Below, in pieces: positions 22,743-36,988 of a DNA stretch of 64,000 nucleotides. A program made the translations under genes and the position numbers. A model generated the notes under the pieces. That model worked only from the letters and a program-made list of their open reading frames with translations. It did not search any database and was not told the DNA's origin. The stretch spans positions 4,853,538 to 4,917,537 of the forward strand of contig OX467091.1 of the NCBI GenBank assembly GCA_950106755.1. Reading direction: 5' to 3'. Source of the stretch: Climacium dendroides. Taxonomy: Eukaryota > Streptophyta > Bryopsida > Hypnales > Climaciaceae. How positions within the stretch are numbered: the first letter of the stretch is position 1; every line of letters starts with the position of its first letter.

Positions 22743-23324
22743 CCTCTCGTTAAATAAATGCTTTGAACAAACCTATTGAATCCCAATGCTCAAATTCTTG
22801 AACATTGGAGACAAAGAATGAAATACAAAAAACCTACTTGGTGAATGTATTCAAGGTTACTCTATAACTCTCGATTTTGTGTATCAATTTTTTTTAACAA
22901 AGCAAAAGAAAATAGGGAATATAATTAAAATTTCAATGAATTGTATCATTTTTTACCAACTTTAGAAGTGGACCTTTTAACTTGAAGAGAGTCCAAGTTC
23001 TACCAAAGAATGTTTTCTTCAAATATGAAGTGATCTAACTAACTTCCCTTCTTTGTGCAAAACTAACTTTCCTTCTTTGTGCAAAAACAATTTGTGGTAG
23101 GGACAAAGGACATGCTCAACCAATGATTCAAGCAAGTGTTGTTTCTAGAGCAACACTATATTGTACAAGAAGGCAAACTAGGCAACCAATATATCTAAGC
23201 TTAGCTCAGCTATAGAGAATTTTTGCCATTTTTTTTCTTTGGTTTGGAATAATCACTTCTAAGATGTTTCTATTTGGAGAAGAGAAGAGTAGGATTGGCA
23301 AGAGTCTACACTTCACTGGTATGG

Positions 23325-23396
23325 CAATATTGGTTGGAGCTTGATCAAGCTTGTAGATATCAATATTGGTTGGAGCTTGATCAAGCTTGTAGATAT
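23325..23396. repeat. Tandem duplication, 36-bp unit
   Basis: Two identical units starting CAATATTGGTTGGAGC at 23325 and 23361. Confidence 0.9.
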
Positions 23397-26300
23397 CAAT
23401 GGCATATACGTATATTTCAATCTACAAAAAAACATGTCAATTTTCAAGTGTAAATCCATGAACAATGCTTTTGTCATCAATTGTTTTATGGTATTTTGTA
23501 CTCTTGCAAAAGTGGAGCGGTTTGGAAGCCAACAAAATTCTATCTCTTTGGTGGAACCAATTGGCTTTGTTCCAAATGCATTACTTATTTAAATCAAAAG
23601 TTGGATTCAATTCATCCTTTGTTTTGTTCAATCTTCTTCATTCTATTTCAAGAAATTCTTCAATATTTCATGAAGGTTTTGAAATTGAGTGTCATACATT
23701 TGAACTTCCAATGTAGTAACTAAATTAATGGGACACATTTCACTGTGTTTCACATGCAACTTTCAAATTTGATGAGGTCATGATTAACTTTCAACCTCCA
23801 AATCTCTATACCTCCAATGTATGAATTGATGAAAAGATTGAATACACAAGGGTTCTAATCTAGAATGATGGAATGCTCCCTATTGATTATTAAATACACT
23901 TAACATGTAGGAAGTCAAAGGGAAATCGCTATATGAAAACTTGAGATGGACTTCAAAAGGTATCTTGAATGTCTAATACTTTTTGATGCAATCACCTAAA
24001 CTAGGAGATTATGGAAGAGACAATATACAACTTCATTTTCAATTGAAGGATCATGAACTTAAGGAAACTCGTCAAATTTTAAAAGAATGAAAAATTATAA
24101 GGAATTGGCACTTTCCATGCACTCAATCAAGACCTTGCATCATTTCCATTAAAGTTGTTTAAGTTTAGTGCACTGAACATGCCAATTTAACAAATTTGAT
24201 CATCAAAGGAAAATTATGAATACATGAATTGGTATTGGTGGTAACAAAGAAAGGTACAAAGAGAGAGGATCAAGTCCCGTTTTAATATCCTCAACATTTT
24301 TGATAGTAGGAAAGGCTTCAAATATATTTTCTTATGAGTGTTGCACGTGTAGTGCTTCAAAACAGTCATGGAAAGCACCTGTAGTTTGCCTTCAACGCAA
24401 TTGAAAGAAGAAGTTGTGGATGTCAATTGTTATTATATTGGCGCAATTTAGCATGTTAAAGTTGTGATACAAGGACAAATGTTGAAGACTGAAATAGATG
24501 CCAATTTAGAGCAAGGTAGTTGTGATACTCAAGCTCGAGAAACTAGAACTGATATAGATTTAGGTTTTACAGCACCTAAATTGAAGAACGCCAATGGTGT
24601 AAATTTCCGCCTACATTATGAAATTGAACTTTGATGTTGTTGCATTCCTTCTAGTGCATGTATGTGGCCTCCAACCTAACAACAAACATAATAAAAAGGA
24701 ACTCCATAGATAGATCATCTCTACTTCCCAGATTGTCATTCTCAGTTTATAGTTTCTCTATAGGGAAAATTTGTGCCACGAATTTTTTTAAATTGTTTTT
24801 TTTTTCTCTAATTCCTTTGGCCAATGCAAAATCATCTGTTGAGAAACTTGCAATATTCTCATAAAGGTCATCAAGGGTCATCTCCCTATGCCAAAGGTGT
24901 CTTGTACCAACAACAAAAAATCCTATGGTAGTGGTGTAAATACAAGAATTTGTAAATAGAATTTTCTTTTTTGTTTTGACGTGTGAATATAGATCATATT
25001 ATTTTTGGTTTTAGTAATATATGGTAATAGGTATTAAAATACTAAGTGATTTGAGGAATTGCCGTGGGATTTCAAGTGAACACTGGATGAATTCTTAACA
25101 ATTAGACCGGGGAAGATTTGGACAATCGTTTAAGCCGCATTGATAAGTAATTTTCACTCTCATTTTTTTCTCTTTTTTTCCAATGTTTCATGTGTGTTTG
25201 TCTATAGTTCACAACACTTGTGTATATTTTGATGTAGTAAGAAGCTTGAAGCATATATTTTGAATTGTTTGTAAGTCCCAATAATTGGGCATCCTTGTGT
25301 GTGAATTTTAATTATCAAGTTCTAGTGATTAGACTTTGTTTGTATGTTGCGTGGAATTTTCATGTAAGAGGAATTACTTATTTGTTGTGTTTCAATTTGT
25401 TTGTATATGAATGTTTAACTAAATCATTCAATTTGTTTGGATAAATTTGGAACAATGTATGAAGCATTAAAGCTTAAAGCAGTTGTTTGAGTGAGAAGAT
25501 TGTAGTTTTAAGCAGATGTCTAAGAATTTATATTGTTTGGTTGTATTAGTTTGTGAAAGTTTTAAGCATTGTATGCCTAGGGGGTACACTTAGTTCTACT
25601 ACAACAGACCATGTGTGAACAAGTGGTTCTAATAAACTATAATTTTAACTTCAAATTTTGTGCATTGTTTACTAATGACTATAGGATTCTACTCCCAAAA
25701 TTTCAAACTCAAATAAAATATGGAATGATTTCTAGAAGAGGTTAAAAATGCACTAAAATGCATGTTTTTTTAACTCAAATATTTTTAGAGAACGCATTTA
25801 AATGACCATTGCATAAATATTCAACTCAAAATGAGATTTTAATAAAGATTTTTTTTAGGATTTTTTTTTCATTTTTTTGACAATTTTTTCTTATATAATA
25901 TAGGGATGTGAAAGTTATTTTTCAGTTCTACAATGTATCCTTTTTACTTCAAAAATTTGTAACTAATTATTATTAACAAATAAAAATATCAATAATTCAA
26001 AACATAAACTTTCAAAGTTTTGTTTGCACGCTAACATCAAGAAAAGAGGGAGTGCACCCCCCAAGATTGTATGTGTTGAATATGTTAAAAGAAACTTATA
26101 AATAGTGTATTTATTCTAAGTTAATATTTTGTGTGTTTTGTGGAAGAGCTTAAAGTTGTTTTGATGGAAATAGTTTGATGCTTTAAAGTTTATTGTAATT
26201 GAAAGAGAGAATTATTCATTGAGTGTATAATTGTTGTGTTTGTATGTGAAAATCTCAAAAATTGAGTGATGTAAAAAATTGTGAATGTATCCAGGGATTG

Positions 26301-27939
26301 AACAAGTGAATTTCAAGTTAATAGCTTGAAATTGTATCAATGTTTATATGTTTGAATTCAAATTGATTAGGAGTGTGTGAAGGAATCTTAGTAATTGCTA
26401 GAATTGTATCTATGAAAACTTAAAGTAATTGTTTAGTTCAATAATGAATTGGTGAAAAGTTACAATTGGATAGTTTAGATAGAATTGCTTTAAGCAAATT
26501 AATATAGTTATGCTATAAGCAAATGTATAGTTTGAAGATGAATTCAAAAGATGATTATTGATGGAATATACTACGTAGTTGCATAAAGCAAGCTAGGATA
26601 AATTATGCTATAAGCAATATCAAGATTGTAATGGTTTGAATAAAGTTGGAAGTACTAACAATGGTTTGTTGAATGAATTGGGAGACGCTTTAAGAGGATT
26701 ATAATTGTGAGCCTATACTTTAAGCAATTGCAACAAGATATGGATACTATTGTACTTAAAACTATGTGTCAAATTTACCATTGCTTAAGCATGCTTCTTT
26801 ATGAAACCTCATACTAGGATAAGACTGGGACTGCATAATCAATCATGTATAATGGACAAAAATTAGTGATTGGATAAGTATTTAATATATTTTTCTAAAA
26901 CCAATGGGTTGTTTTAATTATATTTTCCATTAAAATTGAGTTTATGAAATATTTTATTTGTAAATGCAACTTTAGTCACAAAATGCTATACTATTTTATC
27001 ATTCCTTGGATTTTGAACCCCTATACAATAGTCTTAGATTCTGTTGAAAAAAGAAAAAATTTAAATTACAAGTGGCAACAAAGAAAATGTTGTTGACCAA
27101 TTCGTCATCTTGGATAAAATTAATGGACTCTTCATTTAGATTGTATTCTTTAAAAAAAACAATAGCTCTTCTTCTCTTTCTTTCAATTGCCTTTTGCTCT
27201 AAAATTAACCTCCAATTATCCATGTTAAAAATAAGAAGTTCCTTATTTGGGAGCTCAATCGGCTCATAATTAATCCTATACATTTTCAAAATCTATTTCT
27301 ATTATTGGAAATGAGTTACATAAAATCCTCATGTTGAATCTCTTGGTAATTTTTGGAATTTCTTTTTGAAAAATTTCATTGATCTTGTTGGCATGGAAAT
27401 GCACAGTTCACTGTAGAAGGTGCATTTCATGCAATAACATCAATGTATAGGGTTTTGTGACACCATGTTGCAATTTTAAACTAGGAAATGGAGATAGTTT
27501 GAAGAGATATTAGTGTTGGGATTTCAAAATTTGTGCAATCTACTACATATTCTACCATATGTTATGGTGACCAATTTAAGTATCCACAAGATCAAACCTT
27601 TAACAACATTAAGTTAAACATGCAAAGTTCTAGATTTTAAGGATTATGGATTCAAGTACTTTGTAGAGTTGAATAAACAAATGGCATTAAATAACCATCA
27701 TAAGAATATTATAACAAAACACTATTTTCACAAACTAAAAAAGCTCATATATGACCAATGCTTTTTTAATAGTCATTTACATACACACTTTTTTTTGTTA
27801 GATTTTATTTGTTGTTTAACTATTTAACACATGCCATGTGATGTTCTTCATTGTTGCTTGGTGACATTAATAAGTTTACAACAATTTGGCTCCGTCACAC
27901 TCTACACTCAATCCAATTATATTTTGCACAATAAGATCA

Positions 27940-28198
27940 ATTGCCACAACCCGTACTTTGGCAATTGAAGTTTAACCCATAAACATCGCTGCAACCATTT
28001 TTTGGTCGATGGATGACAAATAATCCTTGTGGGTAGGGTATAGAGAAACTATTCATCTTCAAAATTTTGCATAAAAAGGAGAGGTCTTGTATAATAATTT
28101 GACTTCCAATGAATGCTTTTGGATTTTTTAAAATCAACTATTTACACAATGTCAAAAGGAATGATTTCCACACACACGCCCATCCTTTAAGAGTTGAG
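27940..28198 (+). mobile_element. CCCTTAAAG-family element, 5'-incomplete copy
   Basis: Matches the 3' part of 54202-54543: AGGAGAGGTCTTGTATAATA, then TTTGACTTCCAATGAATG, then an end CATCCTTTAAGAGTTGAG that is a mutated TTTAAGGG-TTAA. Confidence 0.6.
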
Positions 28199-30950
28199 AT
28201 ATTCACAACCATATGCTTGAGGAGCCCATCTTTAGAAGGAACAACCAAGCCTAATAAACCTCTAATTGATGAAATACCATATATGAAGGTTTGATTTGGC
28301 ACTTAACTACAGAAATTGAATTTTCACGTCAAATTCTTAAGGATCTATGTCACTTCAGACCATTCATAAGATGACATATGACGGGTTTTTTACAAAAATG
28401 ACTTCATTTTTGACAAATCTGACCTTCGTGTAGGGTACATTGCATGTATTTATAAAAAAATTAAAGAAAAGGAAGTTTTTATACAACTTCATCAAAACTT
28501 CTACAAAAAACACAAGCTAAGGGCCAATTTCAAGGACTCTTCATCAATAACTAAGATAGAACCACCTAATAGCAACATTTTTTCTTGGTCTTGCTATCTC
28601 AAAGATAAATGGTCAATAAAAATTGATGAGATTATTTGCTAACTTAAGATAAATGCCCCCCAAGTGGTTTCTTAGTTTTATAATGCTCTAATAATATTTT
28701 ACAAATTTTGAAGTTTAAAGTTTAAGGACGCCAATACATAACAATAGACTCTTTTTGAATGAACACCCTTGACTAAAAAGTTGTATTGGTTTTGAGTCAA
28801 GAAGTGTTCATTTTAGCCCATTTTTTAAGGTGTTGGAGAATGAAAAATGGCACTTATAGGTGATTCTACCTTAATATATAATGGTGTAGTTGTAAGTAAC
28901 CAAGCATAGTCATTCCGTGAGTCATTCAATGTGCCAACTATGCACTCAAATTTATGCACACATACACTTTTATTATTTCACTTGTTTTTATGCACTTCCC
29001 ACTAAAAAATTCAACAACATCAAGATTATACATAGATTTCAACTAAGGAAGTTCAATTAAAAATACAAGATAATTATCATGTATAGTAAATTGTATGTAT
29101 ATATGTATAGGATGTATCTAGATGTATGTATTTGTATCAATATGTGCATTTGTGTGTATATACATTTATCCATATCCATATGTGTTTTTGTTTTTCTTTG
29201 CCTTGATTTTTGGGGGTTCCCATTTTTTCTAAAACCAAGTTATCGGGTGTTTTGGCCTACATAGTATTGGTAACTATTGAATAACGAGGTGGTACTGGAT
29301 GCACTAAATAGTTAAGGCCATGATCATGAACCAAGTTTGAAAACTTGAAAGATCAAAATTAAATAAAATCTTCTATGACAAACCTCTAAAGGTTGTCATG
29401 TTTATTTGAAAACTAAAGGATTCAAGCATTATATGAAATCCACGTTTCTGGCTATACTTTATCACTAATGTGCTATATATATCCAACAAAACATAAAGGT
29501 GTCAAAGGACATTTGTCCCGACAAGGTAGATTTTCATGGACATTGTGAAGAACTATGGCACATTATTAGAAATCGAAGTTGATGTTATCATAGACGCTAA
29601 TGTTTTATTCAACATGATTGAAGACATATTGATGTTTTTTAGGACATCCAAAAAAATATAGACTAGTGCGTCAACAAATAGATCCATCTTAACTATGGAT
29701 AAATTAGTAAAAATTACTATGGTTTATGGTAAAATGTTGACCATATGTGAAAAATTTAGGGGAAGGGCAACCACATAGCATACTTTACAAAAAAAAGGAA
29801 AATGGATGGATGTGCATCATGGATGAAAAGAGAATATCTATATACAAGTGGGGTGGTAAGAAGTGAAACAATCCATATGGAATATATAAAGCTAATGTAG
29901 AATGTAGAATGTTTAAAATAATATGATCCAAATGTTTGAAACAACGTCAAGATGTATAACGGTTAAGTTCTCATATTCTAGTTATCCCATATCTTTTGTC
30001 TCACCATAGACAAAGAATGAATATAATATGACCTCTCTACTGACTAATTTATAAATAAGAAATTCCTTCATTTTGCCATCAAAAATTCTCTTAATGGTAG
30101 ATGGTAAGTATTATTTAATTCTTCTTGAATTCAATAATTTTGCTTGTTTATTATATTTATTTATTTTAATTAATTTTAAATAATTATTTTGTATTGATCT
30201 TGCTCTATGGATAAGGTATGCACTAATTGATATCTCAAAAAATGTCTAAGTTGATGTTTCCAAAATCCTAAACCCAAACCAACTGCCATGTTAGAAATTG
30301 GCAAGGTCCAAGTTACAACCCACATCACTCATCGGATGGATGAAAAATTATTTCACGTAGCATTTCTCACTCATGTCAAACTTATGTGGCATTGACTTAT
30401 TCAACACATAGCGTATTTTGGAGAACTTCAAAGATTACATTTTTTTTTGACACTAGAAAAAAATGACCTAAAATCTTGAACGTATCTTGTAATTTTTGAA
30501 CGTTTTTTGCCCGTCAATTATAATGGATTTTAGGAGACATTATTGTTGACATTTGGCTTCCCACAGTAAACATGTTCTTACATTTTTTGAGACATCTAAA
30601 AAAATCCTATTTTGTATAATGAATTAAAGTGATACAAAATCAATATTTAATAAATCTTTTGAAATTTTAATATAAGATATAGATATAAATTTGAAATTTC
30701 TCATAATTATTGTTGAATATTGTAAAATCAAATTGTCACTCAAAAGAAAGGTAATTATCATGCACCAAATCCTTGTATTGTATCTCACTATCCAAGAATG
30801 ATATTTCTATTGGAACTTCAACTAAATTCAAATAAACTAGGAGTACCAATGTCTTTGATTTTAGTGATAACTTTCAAAAGATGAAACCCAAGACCATATA
30901 TACACATAATCAAATAACAATATTTTTTCATTGCCCTATTTTTCTATCAT

Positions 30951-32593
30951 CATACTACTAAAATCATAACTCCCTCTGTAATATCATAAATGTTACCATT
31001 AATACTAGGGGCTCATGCTTGCTATGCTACACATTCATTGTATCACATATTAGTAAAAATTTGATATATTTGAATAGAATGCATGATAATGATTTCAATA
31101 AGCCTTTAAAATAATTATTTTAAATATTTTATAAAAATATTTTCAATCATGCATACATAGAAATCGTATTTTCACACAATGTGATACTACTGAAATAAAG
31201 TAGCAGTTCACAATCACCTCTGTAATATCACTTTTTACAAAGGGTGATATTATAGAAATAATATAGTCGTTGCAATTAAGGTGATATTAAAGAGGATCAA
31301 TATGGTGATATTATAAAGGTAGCAATTTCATTGCTTTTCTTGACCTTATAATTCTTTTGCATTTCTATGATTTTGTGCTTTTGTGAGCTTTGAGCTTTTG
31401 ATTTCAATTTTCTATTGTTACTACCAAATGATTTGAGAAATTTATTAGATTAAACCAAATTTGGAATTCACAACAACTAAATTGTTCACGAAGCTTTTGA
31501 GATTCACAAATTTTTCCTTTAAATTCTTCTATTTGGGTTGCCATTTTTGTAACAATTGAGTCAAATTTCTAATGCATTCTAATGTATGAGTATCTTTTAC
31601 CGTATTCATCATTGCATGTATTTCATTCATCATTCATTAAATTTCTATTGTTTATTTCAATATATACTTATTTATTAATAAAATTATATGAAGATTTTAA
31701 TAATTTTTATCTGAAGATTTATTGAAATTCTTGCTTTGCATTCTCTCTAATACATAAAAATTCTAATGATGAATGCGTAGCATAGCAAGCGCTAACTACT
31801 AGTCATACTATCATACTACTAAAATCATAAGTCCCTTTGTAATATCACAAATGCTATCATTAATACTAGAGGCTCATGCATGCTATGCTACGCATTCATT
31901 GTATCACATATTAGTAAAAATTTGATATATTTGAATAGAATGTATGATAATGATTTGGATAAGTCTTTAAAATAATTATTTTAATTATTTCATAAAAATA
32001 TTTCCAATCATGCATACATAGAAATCATCTTTTCACACTATGTGATATTACTGAATTAGAGTAGTAGTTCACAATCACCTCTATAATATCACTTTTACAA
32101 AGGGTGATATTATAGAAATAATATAGTCGTTGCAATTGAGGTGATATTAAAGAGGACCAATATAGTGATATTAAAAAGGTAGAAATTACATTACTTTTCT
32201 TGGCTATATACTTCTTCTACATTTCTATGATTTTGTGCTTTTGTGAGCTTTGAATTAAATTGTTCACGAAGCTTTTGAGATTTACAAATTCTTCCTTTAC
32301 ATTCTTCTATTTGGGTTACCATTGTTTGTAACAATTGAGTCAAATTTCTAATGCATTCTAATGTATGTGTATCTTTTACCATATTCATCATTACATGCAT
32401 TTCATTCATCATTCTTTAAATTTCTATTATTTATTTCACTATATGCTTATTTATTGCAAAAATTATATGAACATTTTAGTAATTTTTATCTGAAAATTTA
32501 TTGAAATTCTTGCTCTGCATTCTATCTAATACATAAAAATTTGGATAAAATTATAATGATGAATGCATAGCATAGCAAGCACCCACCGCTAGT
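30951..32593. mobile_element. Tandem pair of an inverted-repeat element (ACTAG ends)
   Basis: Two copies at a period of 861 bp. Element 1 runs 31004-31803 and element 2 runs 31865-32593. Left end of element 1: ACTAGGGGCTCATGCTTGC; its right end, reversed, is ACTAGTAGTTAGCGCTTGC. Both continue TATGCTAC-CATTCAT, giving an inverted repeat of about 35 bp. The roughly 53 bp before each element (CATACTACTAAAATCATAA-type) is duplicated too, so the pair arose by tandem duplication and not by two insertions. Copy 2 has lost about 87 bp internally. Inside, ATAATATCAC / GTGATATTAT words can pair. No transposase is encoded. Confidence 0.75.
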
Positions 32594-33847
32594 ATGTATA
32601 GAAGAAAATTGGTTTTAGTTTTCAAAGATGAAACCAAATATGGGCCACTATACTTCATAAAAATAGTACATTTATTTGTTAAAGTTTCAAATTACCAAGT
32701 CAATTTTTTTTTAAACATGGAAAAAAATTCATGACAAATTCAAAAAATGTTATAAAATATGAAATATCTAACCTTGCTAAGTATTAAAGTGTAGAACATT
32801 GTGATAGTGTAAACCAATTTTCTATGTCACTCCATACTTAGAAGCATTATTTTACGCTCTCATCATCAAGCTACAAAAAAATTTAAATAATAAATTTTTT
32901 TGAAGTATTCAAGTGGAATAAAAATAATTTTAATTAAATACATTTTTATTAGTTTAGACTTTAAAAAAGGTCATTTTAAAGGTTAAATTTTTTTGATAAA
33001 TATAGCAATTTTCTAAAACATTACACAATATATTAATTTGTTGAAACAAAGCACATGTAAAATCAGTACTACTAGAAGAAAACATTGTTCAAATGAGCAC
33101 ATCTTGATGCAATAAAACATGCCAAAATCCAAGTATTTGAAGCAATCAACACATATTGATTTTGATAAATTAAAATATGTCTTGAAGTGAATCCATTAAG
33201 ATCAAGATGTAAAGACATGCTATAAATAACAAATAAAAATAACAGCTTAATTATAACTTTTGAACAAAAGTTGAGAACTATGACTCATAGATTATATCCA
33301 CATTGTTAGATCTACAATTAATAAGTATGAGTTTATATTTATCAAGAAATTTTAGAACCAAAATTGAAAACTCCTAAAATTGATTGTGAAATGAATATTA
33401 ATGATTTGTTCAAGAATCTATCTTTTAAGTTTAAAACAATAAGTTGTCATCATAACAATCATTTTAAAGACAATATCTTATATTTTTATTGCAGTCATTT
33501 TTGAAGGGTCATTTTTAAACCATTTTTTGAGAAAATATATACTTGGCTCTTAGAACTATAAAAAATTTGAAATCAAGTGTTTTGAATACCATATAAATGT
33601 TGGAGAATTATTGAGACAACAATATACAACAAGATGGATGGAAAAATAAAATTTGGTGTATATTTCGTGTATATAGACACATTTGCATTCATTCATTTAT
33701 CAAAATTTGAACTCCTTCAAATTTAATCTAAAGAGGTTTAGAGGCTAATAATAAAAAATACTATTAATAAAGATTTGCCCAAAAAATGAATGAAATTTAG
33801 TCATCTTTTAACTATGAATAAGAATCGTCCAATCAATCATTTGTCCC
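32594..33847. other. AT-rich intergenic DNA, no gene
   Basis: No coding region or repeat boundary recognised in about 1.25 kb. Confidence 0.5.
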
Positions 33848-33851
33848 TTAA

Positions 33852-34701
33852 TCTCTAAAGGACCAAGAGTCCCCTCAAGGGACTCTAAGGAGTTTGGGCA
33901 AGTTGCTATGACCTCAATTATTGGTAAAAATTTTCAAAACTTTTTGATAAGATAGAAAAACTTATTAGCTTCGTGGGAATATAATTTTTATTTCAATTAG
34001 TGCTTAAAAGCAAAAGTTATGCCATCTTAAACCTTATAGATCTCATTTTTGTCTACATGTGAATCTTTGATTCATTCCATTTGGATTAGTGATGTGAAAG
34101 TTATGGACAATCTTGTTTATTGAGCAATCTAAGCATCTTCTTGAAAAAAATAACATATAGAATTCATTTCTGAATGCAATATTCACAATTTTTTCAAACA
34201 AAATTGTTTGACAAGGTTAAGTTTTCTTGTTAGAATAATGATCTCACCATTTGGAATTATTGTATTTCAATCCCATCTTAGAGCTATTAACAATTTAGGT
34301 TTTCTTTCAATCTTGGACCTAGTTCTACTTGATAATTTTTTAAAGAATGAAAATCATGCATTTAAGAAAAAAACTCTAGACTTTCAATTAAATTTTTCAA
34401 CAAAAAATATTTTTAATTCAAATTCCATAGTGCAAAAAAATTCTACAAATGGCGGCCAAAGTCATCTGATATTGCAAGCCAGTGTCCAAATTTTTTTATT
34501 TTCTAACTTTAAATGCTAATATCTCTCAATTTTTATAGTCAAACTTCATAACAATCATGAGATTTTTTCCACATGATCTCAGAAAAATAAAGTACAAGAT
34601 CCTATTATTAGATTCTAAAAAAATCATTTTCTTGAGTGAATGCAATAGAAATGGCAGTTTTAAGTGATTTTTGGCAAAAAATGGTCTTGGTCTTTTAGAG
34701 A
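33852..34701 (+). mobile_element. TTAA-family transposon, copy B (complete)
   Basis: Left end TCTCTAAAGGACCAAGAG; right end, reversed, TCTCTAAAAGACCAAGAC. TTAA precedes it (33848-33851), and the right flank has mutated to TGGA. The body aligns with copy A throughout (for example TTGATTCATTCCATTTGGA and GTTATGGACAATCTTGTTTA). It is 850 bp with no coding capacity. Confidence 0.85.
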
Positions 34702-35241
34702 TGGAATTGAAACACAAATTGCTTGAATTGGAGATATTAAGATTATTTTTCAAAATTGTGTAATAAATAATTGAAACTCCTCTAGATAACAATTCATGTA
34801 TTCCTTAATTATGTCTTCTTTCTATAAATATATTACATATTACATTTTTCCCACACCTTTCATCATCCTATGGATAAGAGGTAAGACACTTTCTAGCTAT
34901 ATTGACCTCTGATTTTGGAGTTAACCCCTTAATCTCTAAAGTCTCATTAGCCCTATGTGGTTTAAAATGTGACTTTGGGTAGACTCATATTGTCTCAATG
35001 TTCATTATAATTTTTGAAAACTTTTGTAAAGCTTGGAAAAACATATAATTTTCTTGGGATTATAATTTTTAATTGCAATTGAAGCCCAAGAGCAAAAGTT
35101 ATGGCTCAATAAGCCAAAAATAGAGGTTGGTGGACAACCTCCAAAAAATCACAAAAAGTCAAAATAAATTTTTCTAATTTTTTTTCTAAAATATTGTATT
35201 TTTGTCTATATGTAAAGCTTTGATTCATATTGTTTGAACTA

Positions 35242-35391
35242 CACTAAAATTGGTAAATAGTGTTGGCAACACTAATTGTCAACACTAACACTAATTGTGA
35301 TTTGCAAGGTTAGTGTTAGATGGAAATTAACCCATTCTAACACTATTTTAGCTCTATAGTAAAATCTGGTCATTTCAACATTTGTAACTTG
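35242..35391 (+). mobile_element. TA-flanked MITE, nested in copy C
   Basis: TA at 35240-35241 and at 35392-35393. Removing one TA plus the insert restores the TTTGAACTAGTGATGAG context, which matches copy B (TTTGGATTAGTGATGTG). Left end CACTAAAATTGGTAAATAGT resembles the better-preserved MITE at 49800. The right end is decayed. Confidence 0.7.
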
Positions 35392-35594
35392 TAGTGATGA
35401 GAAAGTTGTGGACAATCTTGTTTTGGAGGCAATTTAAGCATCTTCTTCAAAAAATAACTTATAGGATTTATTTTTTAATGCAATTTTTCAAATTAGGTTT
35501 GGAAAACTAGGGCCTTGAAGGATTAATTAGTTTTTTGGACAAGAGACATCAAGGTGTACATTTTTCAAATTTTTTTTGACAAGGTTCAGTATAA

Positions 35595-36030
35595 GGTAAA
35601 ACATCCCATTGTGGTTAGATGGCCCATAGTAGACACCTAATGACCCCATGCCAATTTTTCACGCCATAATCAATGCCTAACCTGACACCCATGGAGTGTT
35701 TAGTGACCTCATTAGGAGCACCCAACTTTGTAGTGTAAATCATGGTAGAATGTGACTTTTTCAGGGCCTTCCACATTAGAAATTATTGTGACTGCTTTAG
35801 GTGATTAAGATGAACATATTAGAAATAGTTTTTGTTGGATATCAGGTAGCCTACTAACTCTTTTGGATAGATCAATTCAAAAATTCATAACAAATTCATA
35901 CATTGTCTAAAAAATAGAATTTCAATTGCTCTCACTATTTCTCACACTTGTCTTTACGTGCAAATTTTTTTGAAAAATTTCAGTAGTAGCATGAGGGCAG
36001 ACTCCAAATTCTGATCATACCTTACTCGAT
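35595..36030 (+). mobile_element. TAA-family MITE, copy 2, nested in copy C
   Basis: Colinear with 17831-18288 (GGTAAA..CCCATTGTGG at the left; TTTGTTGG then AGGTAG..CTACT inside; TTCTGATCA at the right). TAA flanks it at 35592-35594 and 36031-36033. The right inverted repeat has lost its CCCATTG core. Confidence 0.7.
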
Positions 36031-36177
36031 TAAGTTTTTTGTTCAAATTTAGACATACTTCTACTAAATTATTTTTTTAAATAATGAAAATCAATTTTAA
36101 AAAATCCTAGACTTTCAACTCAATTTTCAACATAAAAACTTTTAAAATGAAAGTGTATAGTGTAAAATGGTAGTTAA

Positions 36178-36988
36178 CCCATAATTGCCCAACCAACCAT
36201 ATATAGTCAATCTAAAATTTCAAGTTCATTTTGTTGTGGACAATTAAATTCTTTTGACTATTTAAAAAAATTTACAAACAATTTTGAAGGTTAAATATTG
36301 AAAATTTTCATTTTTTAGTGAAAAGCTAAATATTTGATTTTTGAGAGGTCCTCTAATGCATATATGTACCATTAGTGAAGAGTAAAACTTGCCAATTTTA
36401 CTTCATTTCCTAACTTTGAGCAAAGTTTGACAATTTCACTTAATTTGAGATCTTAAAAATTTTATGTTTCTATTTGCTTAGAAAATGGTCCCAGTAGAAA
36501 GAATAAATTGTTTTCATAATTTTTACAATTGAAAATTTAAACATACAAGTGTTGACTTGGAGTTATATGTGATTTCTACTATAAAAAAAATTGCATTTCA
36601 GCAATTGCAAGGTGGATTATGTCATGACTTTGATAGCTCTTCATTTGAACTTAAGTTTTTTGGAAGTGCATTTTAGTGTGCTAATACAATTTTTAGTTGT
36701 TTTTGTCACCTCCAATTCCACAAAATTCCTATAGTCCTATATGTAAATTTATCAAACATTGTGGGAAGGGACAATATATTAAAAATAAGATAATTATATT
36801 TTTCTCATTATAATCTAATAACTATGCAATTTTACATTCAAAATTGGAATACACACTAGTAAGCAAGCTCTTTAAACATCTACACTGTTAGATATTGAAA
36901 TTTTTTTTTGCTTAATTGGGAATAACTACATGCCTTTGTTATTTTTTTATAGGAAAAATACACTTCAAAAGGCTTGGGCATTTAGGAA
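36178..36988 (+). mobile_element. TTAA-type element nested in copy C (copy J)
   Basis: Left end CCCATAATTGCCCAACC; right end, reversed, TTCCTAAATGCCCAAGCC. TTAA is on both sides (36174-36177 and 36989-36992). Its ends resemble copy G (TCCCTAAATGCCC). It is 811 bp with no coding capacity. The host copy resumes immediately after it (AACTCTAAATGCTAATATC). Confidence 0.7.

Larger units (their letters stand above)
22010..30950. other. Long gene-free AT-rich region
   Basis: I see no coding region, RNA gene or complete transposon in about 9 kb. ORFs are short and AT-driven. Minor local duplications are listed separately (22643-22742 and 23325-23396), as is one fragment of the CCCTTAAAG family (27940-28198). 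Confidence 0.6.

Noticed and set aside
26999..27289. 96-codon minus-strand ORF as a small protein
   Set aside because: AT-driven Lys/Asn/Phe-rich reading with no family resemblance and no supporting signals.
31004..31803. Helitron, because the right end reads CTAG
   Set aside because: Long terminal inverted repeats are present, which Helitrons lack; the CTAG is part of that inverted repeat.
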